In this document: piece after piece, positions 1-6,783 of the stretch
How positions within the stretch are numbered: the stretch's first letter is position 1
Layout of the letters: each line of letters starts with the position of its first letter
NCBI GenBank assembly: GCA_030589055.1
Contig: JAUUWK010000021.1
Coordinates: 1-11,992 of the forward strand
Source of the DNA: Candidatus Bathyarchaeota archaeon
GTDB taxonomy: Archaea; Thermoproteota; Bathyarchaeia; Bathyarchaeales; Bathycorpusculaceae
Length of the DNA stretch: 11,992 nucleotides
Direction of reading: 5' to 3'
Notes under the pieces: model-generated
The model's database searches: none
The model's input: the letters and a program-made list of their open reading frames with translations, nothing else
Told to the model about the DNA's origin: nothing
Made by a program: the position numbers and the translations under genes

Positions 1-405
1 CCCAGAAAAGCGGTTGAACGCTGCGACATAGTTGTAACCGCAGGGCCAATTCTGAAACACCCACAACCAGTAATTGAAGCTTCGTGGCTCACGGACGGCG
101 GCTTCGCGTGCCCCCTAGATTTCGACTCGTACTGGAAATCAGAAGCCATGCATTCCATGGATAAGTTTTGCACCGATGACCACAACCAACTAAGATACTA
201 CAAGGAACTTGGATACTTTTCCAACATACCAGATGTATATGCAGATTTGGGCGAAATCGTTAGCGGTAAAAAACCTGGCCGTGAGAACTCTGAAGAACGC
301 ATTATCTCCATGAACCTCGGCCTGGCAATAGAAGACATGGCAACCGCCATCCTCGTCTACGAAAAGGCAAAGAGAACAGGAGCTGGAACAAGGCTTCCGT
401 TGTAA
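1..405 (+). CDS. ornithine cyclodeaminase / mu-crystallin family protein, C-terminal part
   Basis: The reading frame is open from the first base and ends at TAA 403-405, so this is the last 134 residues of a longer protein (the family is usually about 310-340 residues). It contains the end of the NAD-binding Rossmann domain (VVTAGPILKHPQPVIEASWL, typical of strands following the dinucleotide fold) and the returning dimerisation segment with TDDHNQ and DLGEIVSGKKPGR, a signature of the OCD/mu-crystallin family, followed by a GLAIEDMATA helix. Family members include ornithine cyclodeaminase, archaeal alanine dehydrogenase and ketimine or imino-acid reductases, all NAD(P)-dependent cytosolic enzymes acting on amino or imino acids. 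The substrate cannot be told from this fragment, because the N-terminal substrate-binding part lies outside the window. Family assignment is firm; specific activity is unknown. Confidence 0.88.
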   Translation, partial: PRKAVERCDIVVTAGPILKHPQPVIEASWLTDGGFACPLDFDSYWKSEAMHSMDKFCTDDHNQLRYYKELGYFSNIPDVYADLGEIVSGKKPGRENSEERIISMNLGLAIEDMATAILVYEKAKRTGAGTRLPL

Positions 406-520
406 CACACATGTGCATGTTCTTAAGAGCTGCACTTTCTTCGGTTTACAGTAGTGATGTATTCCTGTCGTAACGCAAGATGTAATAGGCACTTCTCGCA
501 AGGATTATCTGGGGTATTTA

Positions 521-853
521 TTGGGTTTAGGGAAAAATCTGATTGTGCTTATTGGAATATTTATTATTTTTGTTGTTGAAGGGCTGTGGCTTTTAATTGG
601 GGTTCTTGTGCAATCTATCTGGACGTCTGTGATTACCTTAGGGGTCATAGCCTTCACCATCTATTTCTTGTATGTTAGACTGTATCAGAAGAAGGAAGCA
701 AAGTATCCAATTGTGCCGCTTGAGGGAAAGACAGATATCTATTTTCCAAGAACAAACATCCCCAGACCGGTATATGCAGACTTCCGCAACATGCAAGAAA
801 AGAAGCAAAAGCTTGAGAAGATGAAGAAGAAAATGAGACGCAAGAAAAAATGA
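521..853 (+). CDS. small two-helix membrane protein with basic coiled C-terminal tail
   Basis: Unrecognised protein of 110 residues. The frame has a stop at 455-457 and the first usual start is TTG at 521, preceded by a weak GGGG purine tract at 511-514. Residues about 6-30 and 32-52 are two hydrophobic helices separated by a very short turn, so both termini should lie on the same side of the membrane. The soluble part follows: a Pro/aromatic stretch (IYFPRTNIPRPVYADFR, about 73-89) and then a heptad-like, lysine-rich helix from about 90 ending in RRKKK. By the positive-inside rule the tail is cytoplasmic, where it could bind nucleic acid, ribosome or acidic lipid; that is inference. It sits 115 bases after the cyclodeaminase gene and converges on aIF5B with a 30-base gap. 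Codon use looks like its neighbours. Confidence 0.7.
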   Translation: MGLGKNLIVLIGIFIIFVVEGLWLLIGVLVQSIWTSVITLGVIAFTIYFLYVRLYQKKEAKYPIVPLEGKTDIYFPRTNIPRPVYADFRNMQEKKQKLEKMKKKMRRKKK

Positions 854-883
854 CACATTAAAATTGGGCTCTCATCCAGATTT

Positions 884-2674
884 TCATGCTGCCCAGAACG
901 GCATTTTCTTTCTCATCAAACTAACATATTCGTTTAATGCCTCTTGCTCCCCGACTGTCATCTTGTCTATAAACGTTGTCAGCAGCGCCTTTGCGTGACG
1001 TTCTGGCACCTTCACATATAACAGATCTTTTTCGAATACGTGTCTCCCAACCATGGGCTTGTCCATGGACACTGCGACCTGCATCCCCTGCTGAGCTTCC
1101 GGCAAGGTTTTTCCCTTCTCCTGAATCTGCTGTACGTCACCCAATTCCTTTCCATCTTCAGCTCTCACAAGCTTGTATTTCGGCTTTACCTTTCCAGCTA
1201 AGATTTTCACACCAAAAATTGCTGGTTTAGCCCTTCTGAAAACGTAGCCTTCCATGATGCGCATTTTGCCGGGCATGACAAGCTTTTCAAACTCTTGCTC
1301 AAGCTCTGACTCACGCTGAGTCCTAAGCCACGACAAATAGTCGTCCATCAGGCGGTAGATTATCCTTTCACGGAAAATACGAACACGCTTGATTTCTGCT
1401 TCTTCTTCAGCATCTGGTAAGACCTTAACGTTGAAGGCTAAAACCACACCGTAGAAAGGCTCGTGTTCCTTAACAACACCCGCTTCAACGACGTCTCTTT
1501 TCGAAACGTCACCAACATCCGCCAACCGTATGGGCACATCATTCTGCCTTAAATTCTCAGCAATAGCCTCCAATGAGCCAAGCGTGTCAGCCTTCAAAAC
1601 AACGCCGTCAACATCCGTTGTAATCCTAATTCTATCGATTTCCTTAGAGACAAGCTTGGCGTACTTCTCCGTTTCTTCACCATGAGGTATGGCATACAAT
1701 GGCGCACCAGCCAAAGCTCCTTCCAAATCAGGAGCCACAATTTTCACTCCAGCCGCAGCAGAAACAGAATCCACAGAAGAGAATCTGTGTCTCGGATCTC
1801 TAATCTCGTCCAAAGCCTTAGGAACCAGAATCGCTCGTATCCGCGTAACAATAGGCTTTTCCTTACCACCAGCAACAATCAAATCGTCCTTCTGCAAAAC
1901 TCCATCATAAATTACAGTGTTGATTGTCAAACCCAAACCAGGTTCTTCCTTAACCTCTAAAACCGTGCCTTTGGCCGGTCCCTCCGTCGTCTGTAAGCGC
2001 TTCGTTAAATACTGTTGCGTCAGACCCACAAGAACCATGAGAAGCTCAGTTACGCCCTCACCGGTCTTCGCACTCGTAGGCACAATCGCCACGGTCTTCG
2101 TGAAATCCTTCATATGATCGAAACGGTCAGCCCGAAAACCCAAACGAGAAAAGGCACCAATAATATCGTAGATCCTATTATCCAAATCTTCCTTAACGTA
2201 GCGACCTTGCATGTTATAACTCTTCAAAAACGGCGTGTCAGGATAGGAATTCCATCCTGGTATCCGATCTATCTTGTTAGCAGCCACCAAAAAAGGCGTC
2301 TTGCGAACTTTCAAAATGTCCATACTCTCATAGGTTTGAGCTTCAAAACCCCGCAAAACATCAATGACCAGTATCGCTATGTCAGCGACGCTGCCTCCTC
2401 TTTTCCGTAAGTTAGTGAAAGCCTCATGTCCCGGCGTGTCAATGACAAGTAATCCTGGAATTTCGATTTCACCCTTAACCATTGAAAGCAAAGGGCCAAT
2501 CAGCTGCTTAAGTGTGTCAACAGGGAAAAAACTCGCACCGATATGCTGCGTAATTCCTCCAGCCTCGCGAGCCTGAACACTCGTTTTGCGTATTTTATCT
2601 AGAAGCAAAGTCTTACCAGTATCAACATGACCAAGCACGCACACAATCGGTTGACGAACAGGCATTTTCTGCAT
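884..2674 (-). CDS. infB: translation initiation factor aIF5B (IF-2/eIF5B family)
   Basis: GTPase that promotes joining of the ribosomal subunits and placement of initiator tRNA. At 596 residues it has the usual archaeal length and lacks the long N-terminal extension of eIF5B. Domain I carries all G motifs: GHVDTGKT (15-22), switch I EAGGIT (about 37-42), DTPGH (79-83), NKID (133-136) and TSAKTGEG (about 201-208). A beta-barrel domain II, an alpha/beta domain III and a C-terminal barrel IV follow. There is no intein. The P-loop has Thr where most euryarchaeal homologues have His (GHVDHGKT), so it resembles the eukaryotic eIF5B motif. ATG 2672-2674 gives MQKMPVRQ; an inner ATG at 2663-2665 gives MPVRQ. 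A TATA-like TTATTTAAT at 2687-2695 would place transcription start almost exactly on the inner ATG, so the inner start (593 residues, leaderless) may be the true one. Confidence 0.97.
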   Translation of the reverse strand: MQKMPVRQPIVCVLGHVDTGKTLLLDKIRKTSVQAREAGGITQHIGASFFPVDTLKQLIGPLLSMVKGEIEIPGLLVIDTPGHEAFTNLRKRGGSVADIAILVIDVLRGFEAQTYESMDILKVRKTPFLVAANKIDRIPGWNSYPDTPFLKSYNMQGRYVKEDLDNRIYDIIGAFSRLGFRADRFDHMKDFTKTVAIVPTSAKTGEGVTELLMVLVGLTQQYLTKRLQTTEGPAKGTVLEVKEEPGLGLTINTVIYDGVLQKDDLIVAGGKEKPIVTRIRAILVPKALDEIRDPRHRFSSVDSVSAAAGVKIVAPDLEGALAGAPLYAIPHGEETEKYAKLVSKEIDRIRITTDVDGVVLKADTLGSLEAIAENLRQNDVPIRLADVGDVSKRDVVEAGVVKEHEPFYGVVLAFNVKVLPDAEEEAEIKRVRIFRERIIYRLMDDYLSWLRTQRESELEQEFEKLVMPGKMRIMEGYVFRRAKPAIFGVKILAGKVKPKYKLVRAEDGKELGDVQQIQEKGKTLPEAQQGMQVAVSMDKPMVGRHVFEKDLLYVKVPERHAKALLTTFIDKMTVGEQEALNEYVSLMRKKMPFWAA

Positions 2675-2686
2675 CTCTTTTGACGG

Positions 2687-2695
2687 ATTAAATAA
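2687..2695 (-). promoter_or_regulatory. TATA-like box upstream of infB
   Basis: TTATTTAAT on the minus strand. Its centre is about 26 bases before position 2665, the A of the inner infB ATG, which is the normal archaeal TATA-to-start distance. A second candidate, TTTATTAG at about 2725-2733, would instead give a leader of roughly 28 bases. The choice is not settled by sequence alone. Confidence 0.45.
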
Positions 2696-2770
2696 GTCAG
2701 TTGTTCAATGAAGTATTTCAAAACTAATAAACTCTTACCTAGTAAACACGCAGCCATTTATTCAAAATGC

Positions 2771-2777
2771 TTTTAAA
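2771..2777 (+). promoter_or_regulatory. TATA box of the zinc-ribbon/DUF4342 gene
   Basis: TTTTAAA, preceded by AAATGC, a context nearly identical to the promoter at 3433-3440 on the other strand (AAATGCTTTAAAT). Transcription would begin near 2800, after the ATG at 2777 and before the Shine-Dalgarno GGTGG at 2803-2807. This is the main reason for starting the gene at 2816. Confidence 0.6.
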
Positions 2778-2815
2778 TGCACAGCAAAACTCTATTCCAG
2801 AAGGTGGAAAAGGAT

Positions 2816-3133
2816 TTGCCTTATTGTTGGAAATGTGGAGCAAAGCTGAAAGAAGGCGAGGGTTTCTGTTATGCTTGCGGCGCCCCAGTCGCCGGAGTGG
2901 TGAAAGAGGAATTCTCTGTTTCAGCTGACAACCTTATCAAAAAAGTTAAGGAGTTACTTCATGAAGGAAACGTGACCAGAATAATTGTTAAAGATGAAAG
3001 AGGAAAGGTTCTGCTTGAAATACCCGCTACTATTGGAATTATTGGCGTTGTCTTGGCTCCTTGGCTTGCGGCTTTAGGTGTAATAGCAGCCTTAGCTACG
3101 AATTGTAGAGTAGTTGTTGAAAGAAGGGAATAA
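2816..3133 (+). CDS. zinc-ribbon plus DUF4342 protein
   Basis: Protein of 105 residues from TTG 2816. An N-terminal zinc ribbon (CWKC ... CYAC; Cys 4, 7, 18, 21) is joined by a short linker to a domain that matches DUF4342 in pattern: an amphipathic helix (DNLIKKVKELLHEGN), two short strands (TRIIVKDERGKVLLEIP), then a hydrophobic glycine/alanine-rich helix (about 75-95) and a basic VVVERRE end. DUF4342 proteins are small, of unknown function and possibly membrane-associated. The frame continues upstream to ATG 2777 (118 residues), but that ATG overlaps the TATA box. TTG 2816 has GGTGG eight bases upstream and puts the ribbon at the extreme N terminus, as in related zinc-ribbon proteins. It is divergent from infB and converges on the next gene. 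Confidence 0.85.
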   Translation: MPYCWKCGAKLKEGEGFCYACGAPVAGVVKEEFSVSADNLIKKVKELLHEGNVTRIIVKDERGKVLLEIPATIGIIGVVLAPWLAALGVIAALATNCRVVVERRE

Positions 3134-3184
3134 GCCTGCCCACATTTCCCTATCTGCAGCATTCTACTATCTTCTAATGAAATT

Positions 3185-3382
3185 CTATTCAATCTTCGCA
3201 ATAACCAAGATTATTCCTAGCGCAAAAACTATAATGCTTAGAAATCCGAAGAATCCTGTATAATCACTTAATGCTTGAGTGCTTGTTAACGTGTAATACG
3301 TAGCTAAGGCGCCGACGATGATGAGTATTACACCAAAGAATTTCTCGGCAACAAGCAGCCCGAAAACACCTTCCTCACTCAT
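3185..3382 (-). CDS. small two-helix membrane protein
   Basis: Unrecognised 65-residue protein, MSEEGVFGLLVAEKFFGVIL at the N terminus, with two predicted membrane helices (about 14-34 and 43-62) separated by a polar turn (STQALSDYTG) and ending AKIE. The frame extends upstream to an ATG at 3430 (81 residues). However, a TATA box at 3433-3440 would start the transcript near 3411, and the purine-rich GAGGAAGAG just before ATG 3382 is a good ribosome-binding site, so 3382 is preferred. The gene converges on the DUF4342 gene with 51 bases between the stops. No catalytic or ligand motif is visible. A structural or accessory role in the membrane is possible, but nothing in the sequence names it. 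Confidence 0.75.
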   Translation of the reverse strand: MSEEGVFGLLVAEKFFGVILIIVGALATYYTLTSTQALSDYTGFFGFLSIIVFALGIILVIAKIE

Positions 3383-3432
3383 ATCTAAACTCTTCCTCTT
3401 TGATGCACTTTCTATAAATGTAACCGTCAAAG

Positions 3433-3440
3433 ATTTAAAG
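3433..3440 (-). promoter_or_regulatory. TATA box of the small membrane protein gene
   Basis: CTTTAAAT on the minus strand preceded by AAATG, matching the DUF4342 promoter context. It predicts a transcript start near 3411 and a leader of about 29 bases to ATG 3382. A weaker alternative TATAGA-like element lies at about 3411-3420. Confidence 0.55.
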
Positions 3441-3560
3441 CATTTCCTTTCTCATCCTTAAATGCCCATTGTTTCGTCCTCTAGCATGCACTGTGCACGC
3501 AGGATCCCGAATTATCTGGTTGACTGTAATAAGCTTGTAGGAGATACTCATCTGCACTTG
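3441..3560. other. intergenic stretch with an imperfect dyad at 3484-3500
   Basis: No gene is seen here. GCATGCACTGTGCACGC at 3484-3500 is a 17-base inverted repeat: seven-base arms around CTG with one non-Watson-Crick pair, which would be a G-U wobble in minus-strand RNA. It lies about 50 bases upstream of the TATA box at 3433-3440, so it could be an operator for that promoter. No T-tract follows it on either strand, so it does not look like a terminator. Confidence 0.35.
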
Positions 3561-3710
3561 TCAGAGAGATTTTGGTTTTGAGTTACTGTCTCTGTCGGAA
3601 ACCGATTCGAATTGAACCTCAAAGCTTTTGGAAAAATCATAGTAGCTAAACACAGGATAGCCCCCTTCAGAAAGATCAGCCTTAACAAACTCACGTCTAA
3701 ACAATTCCAT
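3561..3710 (-). CDS. possible 49-residue protein or gene remnant
   Basis: From ATG 3710 to TGA 3561 this reads MELFRREFVKADLSEGGYPV, then an aromatic and charged stretch (FSYYDFSKSFEVQFES) and a polar serine/lysine end. The composition is protein-like, unlike the longer overlapping frames. No clear Shine-Dalgarno is present. Just upstream, in another frame, ATG 3782 gives MVEVIESVWQKRLRVNTAA, ending at TAA immediately before this frame becomes open. Joining the two would need a single-base shift. It may therefore be the broken tail of a decayed gene rather than a working one. No homology is recognised. Confidence 0.3.
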   Translation of the reverse strand: MELFRREFVKADLSEGGYPVFSYYDFSKSFEVQFESVSDRDSNSKPKSL

Positions 3711-3789
3711 TCTGTCGCGATTTTTATGCAGCTGTATTCACTCTTAGCCTTTTTTGCCATACAGACTCGATAACCTCCACCATAATCAA

Positions 3790-4089
3790 GTGAACACAAT
3801 CCTGATCCTCAACCCTAGCGACTCCTTAAAACACTTAGAAATAGCAATCTCACTATCCCTAAAAAACCTAAGCAATAACTTCCTTAACAGAACCACCAAA
3901 CACAAAAAACAACAAAAAGTACCAAAAAATCATCAATTCCTACCCTCCACCTACCAAACCCCTCAAAACCACCCAACCTCCTTCTCGCTCTCGCACAATA
4001 GTCTCACACAACAGTATTCTAAGCGTCAGGTTTATGAGCAAAAACAAGACTAACCCTTAGAATTCCCAAACCAGCAAAAACATCAAATG
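3790..4089. other. G-poor, A/C-rich stretch downstream of top6A
   Basis: The plus strand is nearly free of G (about six in 160 bases between 3841 and 4000), so a top6 read-through transcript would be G/U-rich and C-poor with several U-runs. Frames crossing it give asparagine/threonine/lysine-biased translations on the plus strand and phenylalanine/leucine-biased ones on the minus strand. Neither looks like a normal protein, apart from a short minus-strand piece ending at about 3786 (IAISKCFKESLGLRIRIVFT). The likeliest reading is a long 3' untranslated and termination zone, possibly over old gene debris. Confidence 0.4.
4040..4080 (-). terminator. T-tract terminator region after top6A
   Basis: Minus-strand T5 tracts at 4076-4080 and 4040-4044 lie in the repeated context TGTTTTTGCT, about 10 and 46 bases past the top6A stop. 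Further T-runs follow. Archaeal termination relies on such U-tracts, without an obligatory hairpin. Confidence 0.45.
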
Positions 4090-5181
4090 CTAGCTTGTTT
4101 CCTCCAGCTTCGCCGGCAAATATTCATCTACAATGTAAGTCAATCCGTACCTGCTGAAGGCCTCCTGTTCCGCCTTCCTCCCTATTTTCAGGAATATCTT
4201 AATTTCCCTCTGCCACAACGGGTCCTTATAACGTGGATCCCTCTGCAACTCATGAAGCCTCTTTATATCCACCTCATCCAGTGGATCCGTCGGCAGTTTA
4301 TAATTGACGATGTCTGTTGCCCAGACTCCGCTCCATTTAGCGTCAGGCGTGGTTAATTCTCTCAGGTGTGCAGCGTTTGCGGAACCCGAAATTATCACCA
4401 TGGCTATGTGCATTCCCCAGGGATCGCCGTCCGTAAAGATGTAGGCTGGAAGATCTAACTCTCTGGTGAGTCTCCTAATGAAGTGTCGTGTTGCCCTTGG
4501 CGCTTGTCCAGACGTCAAAACAAGTATGGCATTAAACTTCTTGTGCACGTTCTCCTCTACGAACCTTGTAAATAAGCCGCCCTTCTCTATGGCTATAACC
4601 TTGTCTGCTGTTGTGTTCACAAACTCTGATGAAGTCAAAGCTGGTCCAATCATGACACCGTCAGGATGGGAGGTTAAATTCAACGTTTTTCCTTCGTATC
4701 CAGGCACCGTATATTCTATTGTTAAATCACCGAAGACTGCTGAACGTTCTTCAGGAAAAATGTTAAAATCTTCCCTAGAGAACCCTAAAACCGTTTCTAA
4801 ATCCGTTATGATGTTATTTGACTCTTGTTGATCCTTAAATTTCATCTCGTACGCTTGTGCGGAATAGTAAACGTCTCTCAGGGTTGATGTCTTACGTTGA
4901 GAAGTAAGCTCCCGGGAAAAAAGTGCGGTCCAAACAAGCTGTGTAAACGGTCTTATATGGCGTATGTTGCGGGCGTTTCTCCGGACCTTCCTGTCTCCCA
5001 AAATATACTGTCTCACTTGGGGGTCGTAATAGATGTTTTCTGTTGAGCGGCTCGGCATCTCTATTGAAGGGAAATATCCCATATTGAGCTGTTCATAAGT
5101 TTTCAGCCCAAAGGCCTCCAAACTTGTTAAAACTCCTTTCTTCCTTTCCATTATGATGCTCTTATGTTTTCTAGGTTCCAA
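4090..5181 (-). CDS. top6A: DNA topoisomerase VI subunit A
   Basis: Catalytic, Spo11-like subunit of the type IIB topoisomerase, which cuts both DNA strands to relax supercoils and decatenate chromosomes. 363 residues, normal for the family. The winged-helix CAP domain holds the motif TLRDVYY, where the second tyrosine (Y106) is the expected nucleophile forming the 5'-phosphotyrosyl bond. The Toprim domain carries the metal-binding E199 (AIEKGGLF) and D251-x-D253 (DGDPWG). TTG 5181 is used here, with GAGGAG about 11 bases upstream; ATG 5149-5151 (353 residues) is the alternative. The start overlaps the last 11 bases of top6B, so the subunits are probably made by coupled translation from one transcript. 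All residues needed for activity are present. Confidence 0.97.
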   Translation of the reverse strand: MEPRKHKSIIMERKKGVLTSLEAFGLKTYEQLNMGYFPSIEMPSRSTENIYYDPQVRQYILGDRKVRRNARNIRHIRPFTQLVWTALFSRELTSQRKTSTLRDVYYSAQAYEMKFKDQQESNNIITDLETVLGFSREDFNIFPEERSAVFGDLTIEYTVPGYEGKTLNLTSHPDGVMIGPALTSSEFVNTTADKVIAIEKGGLFTRFVEENVHKKFNAILVLTSGQAPRATRHFIRRLTRELDLPAYIFTDGDPWGMHIAMVIISGSANAAHLRELTTPDAKWSGVWATDIVNYKLPTDPLDEVDIKRLHELQRDPRYKDPLWQREIKIFLKIGRKAEQEAFSRYGLTYIVDEYLPAKLEETS

Positions 5182-6688
5182 ACCTTTTTACACTCCTCAA
5201 GAGTTTTTCTATATCTGGATTTTTTTCCTTACCTGCAAGCTGAGTTGAAAACTTAGCTATTTTTGGCAGGTACTGGCTGAAAATATCAAGCCTTTTCAGC
5301 TCTCTGCTCGCGTGCTCTCTTCTCGTTAGGAAGCGTTGAAGTCGTCGTGCGACCCCCCGCAGTGCATTGGCTATTTCTCTTCTGATTTCTGGTCTATCAG
5401 CAATAAATTCTTTCCCAACAGTTTTGTATGGAATCTTGGTGCTGCAAATGTGCACTGCTATGGCGATGGGCATGTCAGGTGTAACCTTGTATCTTCGCCA
5501 GTTCATGGAGTTTATCACTATTGTTGAGACGTCGCTGGCTTCATCATAAAGCAATGGAATTCTGTTGGCAAACCGATGAATCAGAAAACTTCCTTTCTTT
5601 GGAATCTCTCCACCATAAGCAATTGCCACCTCAACGATAAAAGGGTGACCAGCATAAGCTGATGGCTTACGTTGATGGACAGCCACAAATTCAGGCTGCA
5701 GCTCCTTCAAGACGCCAGCTTTTAACAACTCCTCACCCAAGGGCGATAGACAACTTGCATTCGGCGGTAAGAATCCCTTAAACTTTTTCATCATACGCAT
5801 TAACCTAACAACTTCTCTGTGAGAAAGCTTTTTAGGGTTCTTAGATGGGCTTATGATGCTGAATTCCAAGAATTTTTTTGCGGTGATTTCCCCAATCCTG
5901 TGAAAATGTTTTTGCAGAAACTCAAGCATGCTCCGATAAGACGTCACATGTATGAGGCGTTGGAGAAGCTCCACGTCAACGCCATAGGGGTGCGGCAAGG
6001 TTTCCTTCGGAGCGTCAGGCATCTTCTCAGTAATTCTGGTAAACTTGTACAACCTTCCTTTAGGGTCAACAAAAGTCAGATTTGCATATGGATTCACCAT
6101 GGCTGTCTGCTTAAAATATTCCAAGATTTTAGGCATAGCCCTGAAATAGTCTCCTTCAAGGCTGAACTCAACTATCGTTCCCCGCCATTGTTCCTTATTT
6201 ATGAGAACTCTTCTGTCAAGTATGAGGGGCCTGTTTCTTTGAATATCGATCATGAGCTTGTACATGTAGATTTTGGATTTGCCTGTGCTTGAAATCACGC
6301 GGGCTGGCTGATGAGTTGTGATCTGCCCGTACAGAATCGCCATTTTTCCACCTAAGCCGAAAGTTCCTCTCTGCTGTTTTGGATTATATTTTGAGCCGTA
6401 AAGCACTTGTCCGAAGGCTGAAGGTATATGTCTCGGGGGGACTCCTATGCCGTTGTCTTCAACCCTTAACCTATACACATTTCTTTCTTCGCCTGCGTCG
6501 TCTGCATAGGAAAGTCTAACATAGACGTCTGGCGGAATCTTGAGGCTTTCAGCAGCGTCCAAAGAGTTTTCCACAAGTTCCCTTACAGCTGCGAAAATGG
6601 CGCGAGAAGGGTTTGTGAATCCAGCTAGGTCTCTGTTCCTATAAAAAAAGTCCGCAGCACTAATCTCTTCAAAGGTTGTTTTAGCCAC
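5171..6688 (-). CDS. top6B: DNA topoisomerase VI subunit B
   Basis: ATP-binding subunit that dimerises on ATP and drives strand passage by the A subunit (A2B2 enzyme). 505 residues. The GHKL ATPase domain shows the N-box RELVENSLD (E37, N41, D44), DNGIGVP (78-84) and GTFGLGGK (108-115). A helix-two-turn-helix insert follows at about 240-325, then the ribosomal-S5-like transducer, with the lysine-rich loop IPYKTVGKE (419-427) where the family has its ATP-sensing switch lysine. A long C-terminal helix (about 432-480) links to subunit A. There is no C-terminal Ig-like extension of the kind found in some methanogens. Start GTG 6686-6688 is well supported by GGTGGAGG five bases upstream. It is the first gene of the top6B-top6A pair. 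Confidence 0.97.
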   Translation of the reverse strand: MAKTTFEEISAADFFYRNRDLAGFTNPSRAIFAAVRELVENSLDAAESLKIPPDVYVRLSYADDAGEERNVYRLRVEDNGIGVPPRHIPSAFGQVLYGSKYNPKQQRGTFGLGGKMAILYGQITTHQPARVISSTGKSKIYMYKLMIDIQRNRPLILDRRVLINKEQWRGTIVEFSLEGDYFRAMPKILEYFKQTAMVNPYANLTFVDPKGRLYKFTRITEKMPDAPKETLPHPYGVDVELLQRLIHVTSYRSMLEFLQKHFHRIGEITAKKFLEFSIISPSKNPKKLSHREVVRLMRMMKKFKGFLPPNASCLSPLGEELLKAGVLKELQPEFVAVHQRKPSAYAGHPFIVEVAIAYGGEIPKKGSFLIHRFANRIPLLYDEASDVSTIVINSMNWRRYKVTPDMPIAIAVHICSTKIPYKTVGKEFIADRPEIRREIANALRGVARRLQRFLTRREHASRELKRLDIFSQYLPKIAKFSTQLAGKEKNPDIEKLLRSVKRFGT

Positions 6689-6693
6689 TTAAG

Positions 6694-6701
6694 CCTCCAC
6701 C
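6694..6701 (-). promoter_or_regulatory. strong Shine-Dalgarno of top6B
   Basis: GGTGGAGG, five bases before the GTG codon at 6688. It decides this start over any alternative and is among the best matches to the 16S rRNA tail in the window. Confidence 0.7.
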
Positions 6702-6749
6702 AGCGCTATCTCTAACACAAATCATTTTTACGATATGCTCTGCTGACAC

Positions 6750-6760
6750 TTTAATTTAAC
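6750..6760 (-). promoter_or_regulatory. probable TATA box of the top6B-top6A operon
   Basis: GTTAAATTAAA on the minus strand lies in the 95-base gap between the deaminase stop and top6B. It predicts a start near 6729 and a leader of about 40 bases. This suggests that the topoisomerase pair has its own promoter and does not depend only on read-through from ABCE1 and the deaminase. Confidence 0.4.
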
Positions 6761-6783
6761 TACACTTTTTCAGCAAAATTCGT

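Noticed and set aside
190..501. 103-codon minus-strand frame opposite the cyclodeaminase gene
   Set aside because: Antisense to a clear OCD-family coding frame, with an implausible Cys-rich product.
406..520. tRNA or C/D RNA in the gap after the cyclodeaminase gene (GTGATGT at 454-460)
   Set aside because: No T-arm or anticodon-arm pattern on either strand and no CTGA D box at a suitable distance.
2015..2410. 131-codon plus-strand frame
   Set aside because: Antisense to the aIF5B GTPase domain, with no signals of its own.
884..2674. Intein in aIF5B
   Set aside because: The G motifs run without interruption and the length is normal for an intein-free archaeal protein.
3548..3799. 83-codon minus-strand frame beginning MCSLDYGGGY
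   Set aside because: It overlaps the more protein-like 3561-3710 frame. Cys-rich, irregular composition, and the GGTGGAGG sequence lies inside the frame rather than before its start.
3754..4053. 99-codon open frame on the plus strand in the G-poor region
   Set aside because: No Shine-Dalgarno or promoter, and the translation is an Asn/Gln/Lys/Ser/Thr/Pro-rich string with very little Gly, Ala or Val. It follows from the lack of G, which removes TAG/TGA stops.
5819..6292. 157-codon plus-strand frame
   Set aside because: Lies wholly opposite top6B, whose GHKL and transducer motifs are unambiguous; it is a shadow frame.
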